Positions 6,933 to 15,700 of a stretch of DNA of 64,000 bases are shown here, piece by piece. This DNA comes from Anaerolineales bacterium UBA5195. Its GTDB lineage: Bacteria > Chloroflexota > Anaerolineae > Anaerolineales > Villigracilaceae. The notes beneath the pieces are model-generated. The model worked only from the letters and a program-made list of their open reading frames with translations. It did no database searches and had not been told where the DNA came from. The stretch spans positions 3,621 to 67,620 of the forward strand of contig DHVZ01000059.1 in assembly GCA_002412925.1 (NCBI GenBank). Direction: 5' to 3'. The translations under genes and the position numbers were made by a program. Position 1 is the stretch's first letter. Every line of letters begins with the position of its first letter.

Positions 6933-7757
6933 ATGAAACAATTCCCCGTTTTTCTCAATGCAGTCCTGACCGGCCTGCTGGCCGTGATCCTGCTCAACTT
7001 TGGCCTTCCCGCCACCCGCGCCCAGGCCGCCCAACCAACGGTTACTCCAACCGCACAGCCCGCCCAACCTGCCAAGCTTGCCTGCGACTCGAGCCGCAGC
7101 GTGCAGGTCAGCGGGACAGCCGTAATCAACGTCACCCCCGACCGGGCGCTGATCCAGCTTGGGGTGCAGTCCAATGGGATGACGCCCGAAGCCGTCGAAG
7201 CGGCCAACTCGGCCAGCCTCCAGAAGGTGATCAAGGCCGTGCGCGCGCTGGGCGTCGACCCGAAAGACATCGCCACCGACTGGTACATCATCGAGCCGGT
7301 CTATGAAGATTATGACTCGCTCTATATCAAGGGTTACCGCATCCACAACGTGATCGCCATCACCCTGCGCGACGTGAGCAAGGCCAGCCAGGTGATTGCC
7401 AGCGCTCTGAAAGCCGGGGCCAACCAGGTTGTCAATGTCGACTTGTACACCAGCGAACTGCGCAAATACCGCGACCAGGCCCGCGAACTGGCAATGAAAG
7501 CCGCCAAAGAAAAAGCGCAGGCCCTGGCGAACGCCGCCGGAGCCGAGGCCGGGTGCGTGCTGAACATCAACGAAAATAGTTGGTCATCTTACAATGGCTG
7601 GTGGTGGTCAGGACGCAATCAAAACACCATGACGCAAAACGTTGTTCAGAATACCGCTCCCAGCGGCAGCCCGGGCAGCGGGGCGGGCGATGAACCGCTC
7701 AGCCTGGGACAGATTTCCGTCCGGGCTGAGGTCAGCGCCACCTTCAGCTTGAAATAA
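6933..7757 (+). CDS. SIMPL-domain (DUF541) exported protein
   Basis: A 274-residue protein with a signal peptide (KQFPVFLNAVLTGLL..., cleaved near ATRAQA) and a SIMPL/DUF541 domain. That domain starts at SVQVSGTAVINVTPDRALI and runs through AKEKAQALANAAGAEAG. Family members sit in the periplasm or on the surface and are linked to stress resistance in other bacteria; the biochemical role is unsettled. The ATG at 6933 was chosen because it follows aggagcctc and starts the signal peptide. A Trp/Gly-rich NGWWWSG patch interrupts the C-terminal part of the domain. Regulation by the upstream two-component pair is likely from the box array before it. Confidence 0.85.
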   Translation: MKQFPVFLNAVLTGLLAVILLNFGLPATRAQAAQPTVTPTAQPAQPAKLACDSSRSVQVSGTAVINVTPDRALIQLGVQSNGMTPEAVEAANSASLQKVIKAVRALGVDPKDIATDWYIIEPVYEDYDSLYIKGYRIHNVIAITLRDVSKASQVIASALKAGANQVVNVDLYTSELRKYRDQARELAMKAAKEKAQALANAAGAEAGCVLNINENSWSSYNGWWWSGRNQNTMTQNVVQNTAPSGSPGSGAGDEPLSLGQISVRAEVSATFSLK

Positions 7758-7815
7758 GCCGCCAGGCAGTTCCCCTCACGAACCAGCTTTGAACCCAGAA
7801 GATTTGGAGACCAAA

Positions 7816-8841
7816 ATGAACCCTATCCTTGGAATTGTCATCTGGCTCAGCGCCGTGGGTGCGATCGCAATTCTGACCATCCACGCCAAAGCCAGGCAGA
7901 ATTTCTCGAAACTGGGACTCTGGATTGGCATCGTGGGGCTAACGGCCATCTCACTGAACTTCCTGGCTGCCGGGATCGTTTTCATCTGTCCCCAGGAACG
8001 CGGGGTGGTTCTTTCAGTCATTTCGGCCAAAGGCTGCCGCGAACAGGCGCTGGAACCGGGCCTGCACTGGATTACGCCAGTGGCTGAACAGGTTCTCCGC
8101 TACCCCATCTCGCGCCAGACCTACACCATGACGACGATCAGCGACGCGAATACCTCCCAAATCTCATCCAATCGAATCTCTGCCGAGGGCGATTCGATCC
8201 AGGCCCGTACCCGCGATGGGCAGGAAGTTTTCATTGACATTTCGGTCATCTATGCCATCCAGCCCGAGGAAGTTGTCGCTTTGCACATCAAATGGTAGAT
8301 GCGGTATAACGACGAATTGGTCCGCCCGACTGTGCGGGGACTGGTGCGAGACGTGGCTGCACAATATGGCACACAGGAGATTATTTCTGCTCAGCGGGCT
8401 GAATTCGAACAACAGATCCGCGAGAAACTGTCCGCGAAGCTGGGCGAAAACAACCTGGTGTTGGTCGATTTTTTCCTGCGGGATATCCGCTTCAGCCTGG
8501 CGTATGCGGCCGCCATCGAACAAAAGCAAATCATCGAACAGCAAATCTTGCAGGCTAAAAACACCATCGAATTGACAAAACTGGAGGCTGAACAAGCCCG
8601 CCAGGTGGCCCAGGGCGCGGCGGACACGGCCATGATCGCCGCCGAAAGCGCGGCCAAAGCCCGGCTGCTCGACGCGCAGGCCGAAGCCCAGGCCCTAAAA
8701 TTGATCGCCGCGGCGATCCCCGGCGGCCCGGAGGCTTTCATCCAGTACCAGTACCTCCTAAAAATCCCGGCCAGCCTGAAAACCATCATTGTGCCGGGCA
8801 ACACCCAGTTCAGCCTGCCTCTGCCTGCCAATCTCGAATGA
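7816..8841 (+). pseudogene. SPFH/prohibitin-like membrane protein, interrupted by an in-frame amber codon
   Basis: Both halves belong to one stomatin/prohibitin (Band 7) protein. Residues 1-160 hold two membrane helices and the start of the SPFH domain (FICPQERGVVLS, LEPGLHWITP). Translation then meets TAG at 8296-8298, after ALHIKW. The same frame continues as MRYNDELVRPTVRGLVRDV and an Ala/Glu-rich coiled coil to 8841. In relatives a Gln follows the KW equivalent, so CAG to TAG is the simplest change. No frameshift is present. Translation could restart at the ATG directly after the stop. It may be a recent pseudogene, a sequencing error or a two-polypeptide gene. Confidence 0.8.
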
Positions 8842-8880
8842 CAACCTAAAGGGAAGCTGATCGCAAGTTTACGCAAGGAA

Positions 8881-8911
8881 ACAGGCCTTCACCTGCCAGG
8901 TGACGGCCTGT
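8881..8911. terminator. Hairpin after the SPFH gene
   Basis: acaggcc and ggcctgt pair outside tcacct and aggtga, giving a 13-bp stem with one mismatch around a tiny loop. It lies 40 bases after the SPFH stop and just before the next promoter; the following bases are only weakly T-rich. Confidence 0.6.
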
Positions 8912-8930
8912 GATTGTTCGTCAATTCGAT

Positions 8931-8960
8931 TATAATCAGCGCATCGTGTAACCGGTTACA
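8931..8960 (+). promoter_or_regulatory. -10 box and LacI-type operator of the glycosidase gene
   Basis: A consensus TATAAT (8931-8936) is followed by the perfect 14-bp palindrome tgtaaccggttaca (8947-8960), placed where it would cover the start of transcription. The same palindrome lies doubled at the promoter of the LacI-family regulator gene near 49.3 kb. The ribosome-binding site aaggag (8963-8968) follows at once. This is strong circumstantial evidence that the distant regulator represses this gene. Confidence 0.75.
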
Positions 8961-8975
8961 TTAAGGAGTTGACCT

Positions 8976-10319
8976 GTGCGCAAATCCCTGACTTCTCTCA
9001 TTCTTTTCCTGAGCTTCCTGGCTGGATGCACGCCATCCGCGCCAGTGCTTCCGACCCCCACGCCAGAACCAGCGCCGACTCTTGTCCCCACCCCGCGACC
9101 AAACAGCCTGTATGTGAACCCGGGCCAGTCGCTCGGCCCGATCAGTCCGCTGGTTTACGGCTCCAACTATGGCCCGTGGGCAGCCGTCCCGGCGGCCAGG
9201 CTGACCGAGGCTGAAGCCTCCGGTGTGACGGTTCTCCGCTTTCCCGGCGGCGAGTGGGGCGATCGCAACGATCTCAAACCCTACCAGATTGACGCCTTCA
9301 TGGCCTTTTGCCAGCGCCTGAACGCAACGGCCACCATCAACATCCGCACAATGAAGGGCACGCCCGAAGCCGCCGCCGAACTGGTGCGCTATGTCAACCT
9401 CGAAAGGAAATACGGCATCCGCTACTGGGCGATTGGCAACGAACCACAGTTTTATGAGGCAGCGCTCGGCGAACCTTATGGCGTCGACCGTTTCAACCGC
9501 GAATTCCGTACCCTGGCGGCGGCGATGAAGGCAGTCGACCCCGGCATACAAATCATCGGGCCGGAACTGACCAACTTCGGGCCAGACCCCGAGAAAAACC
9601 CCAAAGATTCAACCGGGAAAGATTGGATGATCGAATTCCTGCGCGCCAACGGCGACATAGTTGACGTGGTTTCCATCCACCGCTATCCCTTCCCGGCGAA
9701 CAATTTTGCCCCAGCCCGCACCATGGACGATTTGCGCCAGGATACCGCCCACTGGGATCCAACCCTCCAATACCTGCGCAGCCTGATTCAAGAGGAAACC
9801 GGACGCGAGCTGCCCATCGCCGTCACCGAAGCCAACTCGGACTGGACCAAAGCCAATGGCGGCGAGGCCACGCCTGATTCGTTCTACAACGCCATCTGGT
9901 GGGCCGACAGCCTGGGACGGATGATTCGGGAACGGGTCATCCTGGTCAACCACTGGATTTTGGCGTATGCCAGCGGCGGCTGGGGCCTGGTTGCCCCGGC
10001 TGGACCGCGCCCCACCTACTACGTCTACCAGGTCTATAAAAACTTTGGCGAGGAACTGCTCTACAGTGCCTCTGACGTGGCGGACGTTTCCATCTACGCC
10101 GCCCGGCGCAAGGACGGCGCGCTGACATTAATGGTCATCAACCTGGCAGACAGTCCACAGCGGGTGACCCTGGATATCGTTGGGAGCGCACCACAGACAG
10201 CCTCCGTCATCCTGCTCGACCCGACCCATAATGCCGCTGACCTGGGCGAACAGCCCTTTCTGGATGACGACCATTTAGTCCTGCCGCCTCAATCAGTAAC
10301 ATTGTACATCTTGAAATAA
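8976..10319 (+). CDS. Secreted lipoprotein glycoside hydrolase, clan GH-A type
   Basis: A 447-residue lipoprotein starting with GTG, eight bases after aaggag. The signal peptide ends at LAGC, and a Pro/Thr linker follows. The catalytic barrel shows FPGGEW (about 90), the acid/base motif GNEP (E156) and a likely nucleophile in VTEAN (E285). The C-terminal 80 residues form a small beta domain. The motifs resemble GH51, GH44 and GH79 enzymes, so arabinofuranosidase, glucanase or related activity is possible; I cannot choose. The upstream operator ties it to the amino-sugar regulator 40 kb away, which suggests a role in polysaccharide use at the cell surface. Confidence 0.8.
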   Translation: MRKSLTSLILFLSFLAGCTPSAPVLPTPTPEPAPTLVPTPRPNSLYVNPGQSLGPISPLVYGSNYGPWAAVPAARLTEAEASGVTVLRFPGGEWGDRNDLKPYQIDAFMAFCQRLNATATINIRTMKGTPEAAAELVRYVNLERKYGIRYWAIGNEPQFYEAALGEPYGVDRFNREFRTLAAAMKAVDPGIQIIGPELTNFGPDPEKNPKDSTGKDWMIEFLRANGDIVDVVSIHRYPFPANNFAPARTMDDLRQDTAHWDPTLQYLRSLIQEETGRELPIAVTEANSDWTKANGGEATPDSFYNAIWWADSLGRMIRERVILVNHWILAYASGGWGLVAPAGPRPTYYVYQVYKNFGEELLYSASDVADVSIYAARRKDGALTLMVINLADSPQRVTLDIVGSAPQTASVILLDPTHNAADLGEQPFLDDDHLVLPPQSVTLYILK

Positions 10320-10342
10320 CCCGCCCTGTTTCCCCAAACAAA

Positions 10343-10418
10343 CGGCGACCGCCAGGTCAGGTGGTCGCCGCGTCTTGCGTTCCGCGGCCCCTGCCCAACC
10401 GAAACGACAGGGGCCGCG
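10343..10418. terminator. Two hairpins between convergent genes
   Basis: The arms cggcgacc (10343) and ggtcgccg (10363) form one hairpin. cgcggcccctg (10383-10393) and caggggccgcg (10408-10418) form a second, perfect 11-bp stem. They separate the + strand glycosidase from the converging - strand redox operon and probably act as terminators in both directions. Confidence 0.65.
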
Positions 10419-10423
10419 AGGTT

Positions 10424-10870
10424 TTACAGGTTTTGAATCCCATGCCAGGTGTGAAAAAAGATAAAAAAGGCCGCCAGCAGGCCGTAGAGCCAGGATCCAG
10501 AGATCAGCGCTATCCCAAGCAGGGCGATGAGCGGGGTCAGGCGCGGGGCGAACAAACCAGCATAACCCTGACTCCAAATCGATTGAGGCGCAATCAATAG
10601 TGGAATCCAGGAGGCAAAGTAGACCAGTGTGCCAACAATGTAAACCGCCAGTCCAATTTTCCCCAGGCCGCTATCCAATCTCAGACGCAATAACAATGGC
10701 AGAATGAACGCCGCCAGACGGAAAAGATTTTCCGCTCCCAGCAGCCAGGCCGGGGAATGCGCATCGGAGGTGATTTGCTCCTGGGTGATTTTCGCACCCA
10801 GGGCCAGATTCCATGCCAGGATGGGGAGCAGCAGCCAGAAACAGTTGGCCCAGGTCAATTCAAGTTTCAT
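10424..10870 (-). CDS. Small four-helix membrane protein, function unknown
   Basis: A 148-residue hydrophobic protein with four predicted membrane helices (about 8-28, 42-62, 70-95 and 108-140). The sequence shows no catalytic motif I recognise; it ends HTWHGIQNL. It is the last gene of the PadR-controlled operon, 67 bases after the tandem flavoprotein gene. It may help anchor the redox proteins, but that is a guess from position alone. Confidence 0.6.
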   Translation of the reverse strand: MKLELTWANCFWLLLPILAWNLALGAKITQEQITSDAHSPAWLLGAENLFRLAAFILPLLLRLRLDSGLGKIGLAVYIVGTLVYFASWIPLLIAPQSIWSQGYAGLFAPRLTPLIALLGIALISGSWLYGLLAAFFIFFHTWHGIQNL

Positions 10871-10937
10871 GCCAGTCCCACCTGAATCGTTACCACCGCT
10901 TCAGCGTCGATTTTATCCATGAACCACATGGAAAACC

Positions 10938-12200
10938 CTATTCGGCAAACGGCCGGGCAAAACGTTGTCCGTAAGCACCATTCTTTTTCAGCATCCCATC
11001 GAAATACGAGTGCGCAATGGGGAGGCGCAGGAAGATTTGGAAAACCGGCCACAGGATGGCAGGGAAACGCTCCGGATGGGCGATTTTCGACAAAACGGAC
11101 GGGTCAAAACAGCTCCCTGAAGCCAGCCCGGCCCCGAGGGCTTGTAAGTTGGCAAACAATTTCCCGTTCATTTCGGGCGGCATCAGGCGCGTCCCCTCGC
11201 CGTTGCCCTTGACCACTGTTCCGAGATAGGGAGCCCCAAGCCGGTTAGCCAGTTTTTCGAGATAGCGTTCGACATAGCGCGAGTGCAGCCCTTCAGGAAA
11301 GCCTGACTGGACGACAAATCCAATGGGCGGATTCCCATTCCGCCCTTTGAGCGGTTCAAGCGCTTCGATGAAATGTTTGGCGACGCCGGGCATCGAATCG
11401 GTGTAGAGCGGGAAGCCCAGGATGACACATTCCGCCTCGGCAAAGGCTTGAACCATTTTATCGGTTTCCTGCAAGCGGACGAGGTGATGCGTCTCGCTTG
11501 GGCCGCCAAACCCGGCAGCAATTTCGCGCAAGAAGATGGGCGTGTTGCCTTTGCGCCCGCGCGGAGAGCCGTTGAAGAGGGTCAGACTGCGGGGCGGTTT
11601 AATGGGTACGCCTTGGGTGGCGGGTAAACGCTTCGGGAACGGCAGGCGGGCGGGAGCTTTGTCCGTGATCCGCCGGGCGACTTCCGCAGCCGGGGTCTCT
11701 ATTGTCAATGAAAATTCCAGGCGGGTCTTGAAGTTAAGCGCCGTCCGGCAGTGGATCTCGGTCACAATATGCAGATCGCGGGCGTCGGTGTCGGCTTCGG
11801 GTTCGAGCAGCAGGCCGAGGCGCGGCGATTTGGGATAGCGGCGCAGGTGATGGGCCTCGCCCTGGTCGACTTCCATGTAGGGGTGAATCAGCGGCAGGTG
11901 CTTGTCGTTGGCGCGTTTGAACAGTTCAGAGGGGAAGCCCATCTTGAGCGGCGCGGCCCACAGGACGAAATCAGAATTGATGACCGCCCGGCCCATTTCG
12001 GGCGAGTCGTCGCGGTTGACGCACTCGCCGGGAGTTTTGACCCAGCAGCCCCAACAGCCGACGCAGTAGCGCAGGGTCAGTTCGCGCAGGTCAATTTGGG
12101 TGACGTTGTGCCCGCCTGCTTCGAGTACTGGTTTGAGTTGGGCGAGGTAGGCATCGAGGCTGCCGGGTTGGGGGCTGCCATTCAGGATGGTGATTTTCAT
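10938..12200 (-). CDS. Tandem flavodoxin-fold (NADPH-dependent FMN reductase-like) protein
   Basis: A 420-residue protein built of two flavodoxin-like halves. The first begins MKITILNGSPQPGS and carries a Cys-rich stretch (YCVGCWGCW, about 49-57) typical of FMN reductases that sit by Fe-S or disulfide partners. The second begins near residue 205 with LTLFNGSPRGRKGNT and has VILGFPLYTDSMPG. Each half has the FMN phosphate loop NGSP. Most family members have one such domain, so the fusion is unusual. It follows a flavodoxin gene by 3 bases in an operon with a ferredoxin-type membrane protein, so an electron-transfer role is likely. Confidence 0.8.
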   Translation of the reverse strand: MKITILNGSPQPGSLDAYLAQLKPVLEAGGHNVTQIDLRELTLRYCVGCWGCWVKTPGECVNRDDSPEMGRAVINSDFVLWAAPLKMGFPSELFKRANDKHLPLIHPYMEVDQGEAHHLRRYPKSPRLGLLLEPEADTDARDLHIVTEIHCRTALNFKTRLEFSLTIETPAAEVARRITDKAPARLPFPKRLPATQGVPIKPPRSLTLFNGSPRGRKGNTPIFLREIAAGFGGPSETHHLVRLQETDKMVQAFAEAECVILGFPLYTDSMPGVAKHFIEALEPLKGRNGNPPIGFVVQSGFPEGLHSRYVERYLEKLANRLGAPYLGTVVKGNGEGTRLMPPEMNGKLFANLQALGAGLASGSCFDPSVLSKIAHPERFPAILWPVFQIFLRLPIAHSYFDGMLKKNGAYGQRFARPFAE

Positions 12201-12203
12201 TTT

Positions 12204-12782
12204 TTACTCCTTAAACAAACCAGATGCCCAGGCTTCGATGGCCTTCCAGTTGCGTTTGTCGCCGGGCTGGGCCTGGACGATGAGCAGGGCGAAAATTGCC
12301 GCCCACCATTGCAGGTTGAAATATTGCAGGCTGCCGCCAAAAACGCCGATCGAAACCGGTTTGACCGCAGGAGCGGCTTTCAGGATGGGCATCAGGTATT
12401 TTTTCAGGGTGGTGTAATTTTCCCTGAAACTCAAGCGGCCCGAATTTTTGGGCGGCTTGGGCAGTTTTTCGTCCACAAAGAGCGGAACACCTTCGAGGCT
12501 GGTTTCGTCGGTTTTGGTCAGGCTCATACAGGTCACGAAAATCGCCAGAGGCACGCGGCTGAGGGAATCCTGGTTACGCTTGAGAAAAGCCAGCGCCCCA
12601 CGATGCCAGCCCAAAATCATGGGCGCGCCCAGCACAACGGCGGAATAGCCTTCCAACGCGGTGGCTTTTTCGAGCGGCAGGATGTCCACCTCCGCAGTTT
12701 TAGCGAGTTCAGCGGCCACTGCCTGGGCGATTTTGGCGGTCGAACCGGCGTTGCTAGCATAGGTGACAAGGATTTTTTTCAT
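12204..12782 (-). CDS. Flavodoxin-domain protein
   Basis: A 192-residue soluble protein with the FMN-binding start KKILVTYASNAGSTAKIAQAVA and VVLGAPMILGWHRGALAFL. This is the flavodoxin_5 pattern also found in protoporphyrinogen oxidase HemG. No haem gene is near, so a general electron carrier or quinone-linked reductase fits better. It lies 6 bases after the NapH-like gene and 3 bases before the tandem flavoprotein, implying co-translation. Confidence 0.85.
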   Translation of the reverse strand: MKKILVTYASNAGSTAKIAQAVAAELAKTAEVDILPLEKATALEGYSAVVLGAPMILGWHRGALAFLKRNQDSLSRVPLAIFVTCMSLTKTDETSLEGVPLFVDEKLPKPPKNSGRLSFRENYTTLKKYLMPILKAAPAVKPVSIGVFGGSLQYFNLQWWAAIFALLIVQAQPGDKRNWKAIEAWASGLFKE

Positions 12783-12788
12783 CGAAAC

Positions 12789-13535
12789 TCACTTTCTGGC
12801 GCTGAATGAATAGCGAATAACGTTTTTGGAGCAGTTGTCGACACAGGTGCCGCACAGGATGCAATCGGCATTCTCCATTGTTTCAGTTTGCACCATTGCA
12901 TTTACGTCGAGACTCATCGGGCAGTTGTAAGTGCATTTTTTGCAATCCGAACAGGCCGAGACATCCGCTGTCAGCCGCAGGGAGGGCCAGGCGAATCGGT
13001 TGCGCAGCCAGCGCCCGATGACCATGAAGGGCGCCATCCAGCAAATGGTGTGGCAGCCGGCCCGCCGCCCGAAAACAATGGCCAACCCGATGAACAGGCC
13101 GATGACGATAAAGTAGATGATGTATTTTTCGGGCGCGTCCACCGAGATACCGCTTTCCGTCAAATGCAGCAGGTTCACGCTGGAATAACCGCCCGCCCGA
13201 ATCAGCAGCCAGGCGACGATAGACATCCACGGAATCCAGATGAGCCATTTGATCCACGAGATTTTGGCCGGGTTGACCGCCCGGTTGTTGAGCGGCTCGG
13301 CGATGTCGGCCATGGCCGAACCGGGGCAGACCCAGCCACACCAAGCGCGGCCCAGGAAGAGCGAGGAGACGAACATCAGCCCGAACATGACCGCGCTGCC
13401 GGTCAGGACCCCGTTCATCGCACCGTCGATGATGACGTAGGGCGAGAGAAAGTTCATCGTCACCGGGAAAGTGAGAAATACGAACAGGACAATGCCTTTG
13501 CGGATGCGCTGGCGCTTGGGGAGTTGTTTGAGCAT
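12789..13535 (-). CDS. NapH/NosR-type membrane protein with 4Fe-4S clusters
   Basis: A 248-residue integral membrane electron carrier. About five hydrophobic helices are interleaved with the paired motifs GRAWCGWVCPG (about 63-73) and GCHTICWMAP (about 160-169) that mark the NapH/NosR/CcoG group. The C-terminus holds two ferredoxin-type clusters, CSDCKKCTYNCP and CILCGTCVDNCS. It probably passes electrons between the membrane quinone pool and the flavoproteins encoded next to it. It is the first structural gene after the PadR regulator. Confidence 0.88.
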   Translation of the reverse strand: MLKQLPKRQRIRKGIVLFVFLTFPVTMNFLSPYVIIDGAMNGVLTGSAVMFGLMFVSSLFLGRAWCGWVCPGSAMADIAEPLNNRAVNPAKISWIKWLIWIPWMSIVAWLLIRAGGYSSVNLLHLTESGISVDAPEKYIIYFIVIGLFIGLAIVFGRRAGCHTICWMAPFMVIGRWLRNRFAWPSLRLTADVSACSDCKKCTYNCPMSLDVNAMVQTETMENADCILCGTCVDNCSKNVIRYSFSARK

Positions 13536-13562
13536 GGGAGGAGCCTTTCTGGATATATCGCT

Positions 13563-13596
13563 GGTCTCGATACGCCGCTGGCGCGGCTACTCGACC
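13563..13596. repeat. Dispersed palindromic repeat
   Basis: The 34-base element runs from ggtctcgatacgcc through ggcgcggctactcgacc. It has complementary ends (ggtctcga and tcgacc) and an inner cgcc-gctg-ggcg hairpin. Elements of this wording are widespread in high-GC bacterial genomes. It sits between the PadR gene and the next operon gene. Confidence 0.55.
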
Positions 13597-13605
13597 CTCG
13601 TGTAT

Positions 13606-14163
13606 TTATTCCTGTGGAACCTGTCCGTTCTTAATCCGCTCGACGATGCTCTCGACCCAGGCCAGGTTGGCGCGCATGCCGGTCAGGCCGTTTTCGAGGG
13701 TTAACAGCCAGAAGAAATGCTCGCGCGGCGAGGTGATTTCCTGCTGGAAAGGCCCAAGCTGCCCGGGAACCTGGTCATACTGAGCCAGGATGGCGCGCAT
13801 GATGGCCGCGTAGCCCTCAAATTTGACCAGGATTTCTGCGTCAGATAGCTGTCCGCTGAAAAAGACCTGGATCAGCGGGGCGCTGCGCGGCGCGTCCAGC
13901 GGCGGCGGCCCGGCAACCCATGCGCGCAAAGCGGCGCGCCCGGTTTCGGTAATCTGGTAGACCTTGCGGTCGGGCCGATCATCCTGTGGAACTTTTTCCA
14001 TCTCGGCCCAGCCATTCTCCGTCAGTTTGGAGAGCGTCCGGTAAATCTGGCTCTGGTCGGCGGGCCAGAAGTGGTGGATGGAGGTATCAAAAATCTTTTT
14101 CAAGTCATAACCGGTGTAGGGGTGGTAGTTGAGAAAGCCGAGGATGGCGTAATCGAGGGACAT
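13606..14163 (-). CDS. PadR-family transcriptional regulator
   Basis: A 185-residue PadR-type repressor. The winged helix occupies about 1-85 (LDYAILGFLNYHPYTGYDLKK, then TENGWAEMEKV and DRKVYQITETGRAALRAW). A C-terminal helical Vir-like dimerisation domain follows. PadR proteins usually repress nearby efflux or redox genes and release DNA on binding small phenolic or redox-active ligands. Its own promoter region is very AT-rich, and it heads the redox operon, so autoregulation of the whole group is likely. Confidence 0.9.
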   Translation of the reverse strand: MSLDYAILGFLNYHPYTGYDLKKIFDTSIHHFWPADQSQIYRTLSKLTENGWAEMEKVPQDDRPDRKVYQITETGRAALRAWVAGPPPLDAPRSAPLIQVFFSGQLSDAEILVKFEGYAAIMRAILAQYDQVPGQLGPFQQEITSPREHFFWLLTLENGLTGMRANLAWVESIVERIKNGQVPQE

Positions 14164-14260
14164 AAAGGATATTTCCTATATATGCTAAGTCTTATATTAT
14201 ATCTATCCTATATTACGATAAGGAATCCATTCTGTCAAGGCCAGTTTGAGCACTCACCCG
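14164..14260 (-). promoter_or_regulatory. AT-rich promoter region of the PadR operon
   Basis: On the - strand the 50 bases before the PadR start contain aggatagatataatataag and atatatagg, with repeated cctatat/atatagg words and a consensus -10 (TATAAT, about 14197-14202). The repeated words are plausible PadR operator half-sites. The rest of the 230-base gap to obgE shows no gene. Confidence 0.45.
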
Positions 14261-14393
14261 ATAAAGGCTCCGTAGGAATTCATCGACAAATGCGAAATGG
14301 TACAATACTGAATAAGGTATAATCGCAATCCTTTTATTCTCCTGCAAGCAACCGACTAGTTAAACCAGTCAGATTTGTGAGAAGTATCAGACC

Positions 14394-15659
14394 ATGTTTA
14401 TCGATCAAGCAGAAATTTACGTCCGCTCCGGCAAAGGCGGCGACGGGATGGTGCATTTCCACCGCGAAAAATATGTCCCGCGCGGCGGCCCCGATGGCGG
14501 CGACGGCGGCAGGGGCGGCGATGTGATTTTGGAAGTCCGCCACACGCTGAATACGCTGGCTGATTTCCGCCACAAAATGCGTTTCCTGGCGCAGGATGGC
14601 AAGAACGGCGGGCCAAATAACATGTCGGGGCGCGGCGCAGAGGACTTAATCATCCCTGTCCCGCCCGGAACCGTGGTCTACGATGCCGCCACTGGCGACC
14701 TGCTCGGTGACCTGACCGACCCCGGCCAGCGTCTGACCGTTTGTAAAGGCGGTCGCGGCGGACGCGGCAACCAGCATTTTGCCACCGCCCGCAACCAGGT
14801 GCCGCGCACCGGTGAAAAAGGCGAACCTTGCGAAGAGAAAGAGCTGCGCTTCGAGTTGAAACTGATCGCAGATATCGGCCTGATTGGCGTGCCCAACGCC
14901 GGGAAGTCGACCCTCCTTTCGGTACTGACCAACGCCAAACCAAAAATTGCGCCATACCCGTTCACAACCCTTGAACCCAACCTGGGCGTGGCCCGCATCG
15001 ACGAAGAGACCACCGTTGTGCTGGCCGATATTCCCGGCTTGATTGAAGGCGCTAGCCAGGGCGCGGGGCTGGGATTCGATTTCCTGCGTCACATCCAGCG
15101 CACCCGGGTTTTGATCCATGTGCTCGACGGTCTCTCCGCCGACCCGCTGGCCGATTTCAGCCAGATCAACGGAGAACTGTCGTTGTTCGACCCGCACCTA
15201 TCCAAAAAACCACAGGTGGTGGCGCTGAACAAGATCGACCAGCCCGAAGTGCAGGAACTCTATCCGAAGCTCAAAAAAGAATTGAAAAAGCGCGGCTACG
15301 AGTTGTTCAGCATTTCAGCCCTGGCCCGCACCGACATCCGCGAACTTTTATACAAGGCGGTCAACAAGCTGGCAGAAACCCCGGCCCTCGCCGATACAGA
15401 ACTTCCCCTGCCTGTCTATCGGCCCAAGGAAGATGCCAAGCAGTTCGAAATCCTGCGTGAAGGTTCCAACGAGTGGCGGGTGGCAGGGGCAGGCATCGAG
15501 CGCACAGCCAAGATGACTTACTTTGAACACGCTGGTTCACTGCGCCGCTTCCAGAAGCTGATGGAGATCCTGGGCATCGAGGCGGCCCTGCGTGAAGCAG
15601 GCGTCAAAGATGGCGATACGGTCAGGATAGGGGATTTCGAGTTGGAGTGGCAGGATTAA
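14394..15659 (+). CDS. obgE: GTPase Obg
   Basis: Ribosome-associated essential GTPase involved in 50S maturation and stress control. The 421 residues show the glycine-rich Obg fold (1-157, KGGDG, GGDGGRGGDV), the G domain (G1 GVPNAGKST near 163-171, G3 DIPGLIEGA, G4 NKID), and a C-terminal OCT domain (about 340-421). Length is normal. It stands alone between the divergent PadR operon and a strong terminator. Confidence 0.97.
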   Translation: MFIDQAEIYVRSGKGGDGMVHFHREKYVPRGGPDGGDGGRGGDVILEVRHTLNTLADFRHKMRFLAQDGKNGGPNNMSGRGAEDLIIPVPPGTVVYDAATGDLLGDLTDPGQRLTVCKGGRGGRGNQHFATARNQVPRTGEKGEPCEEKELRFELKLIADIGLIGVPNAGKSTLLSVLTNAKPKIAPYPFTTLEPNLGVARIDEETTVVLADIPGLIEGASQGAGLGFDFLRHIQRTRVLIHVLDGLSADPLADFSQINGELSLFDPHLSKKPQVVALNKIDQPEVQELYPKLKKELKKRGYELFSISALARTDIRELLYKAVNKLAETPALADTELPLPVYRPKEDAKQFEILREGSNEWRVAGAGIERTAKMTYFEHAGSLRRFQKLMEILGIEAALREAGVKDGDTVRIGDFELEWQD

Positions 15660-15661
15660 AC

Positions 15662-15699
15662 AAAATCCCGGTCTCTGAAAAGAGACCGGGATTTTTTGT
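15662..15699. terminator. Bidirectional terminator after obgE
   Basis: A perfect 15-bp stem (aaaatcccggtctct and agagaccgggatttt, loop gaaa) is flanked by A and T runs. It can end transcription of obgE (+) and of the converging membrane-protein gene (-). Confidence 0.92.
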
Positions 15700-15700
15700 A

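Noticed and set aside
11751..12809. 352-residue open frame on the + strand
   Set aside because: It runs antisense across two flavoprotein genes with recognisable motifs, and has no domain or ribosome-binding site.
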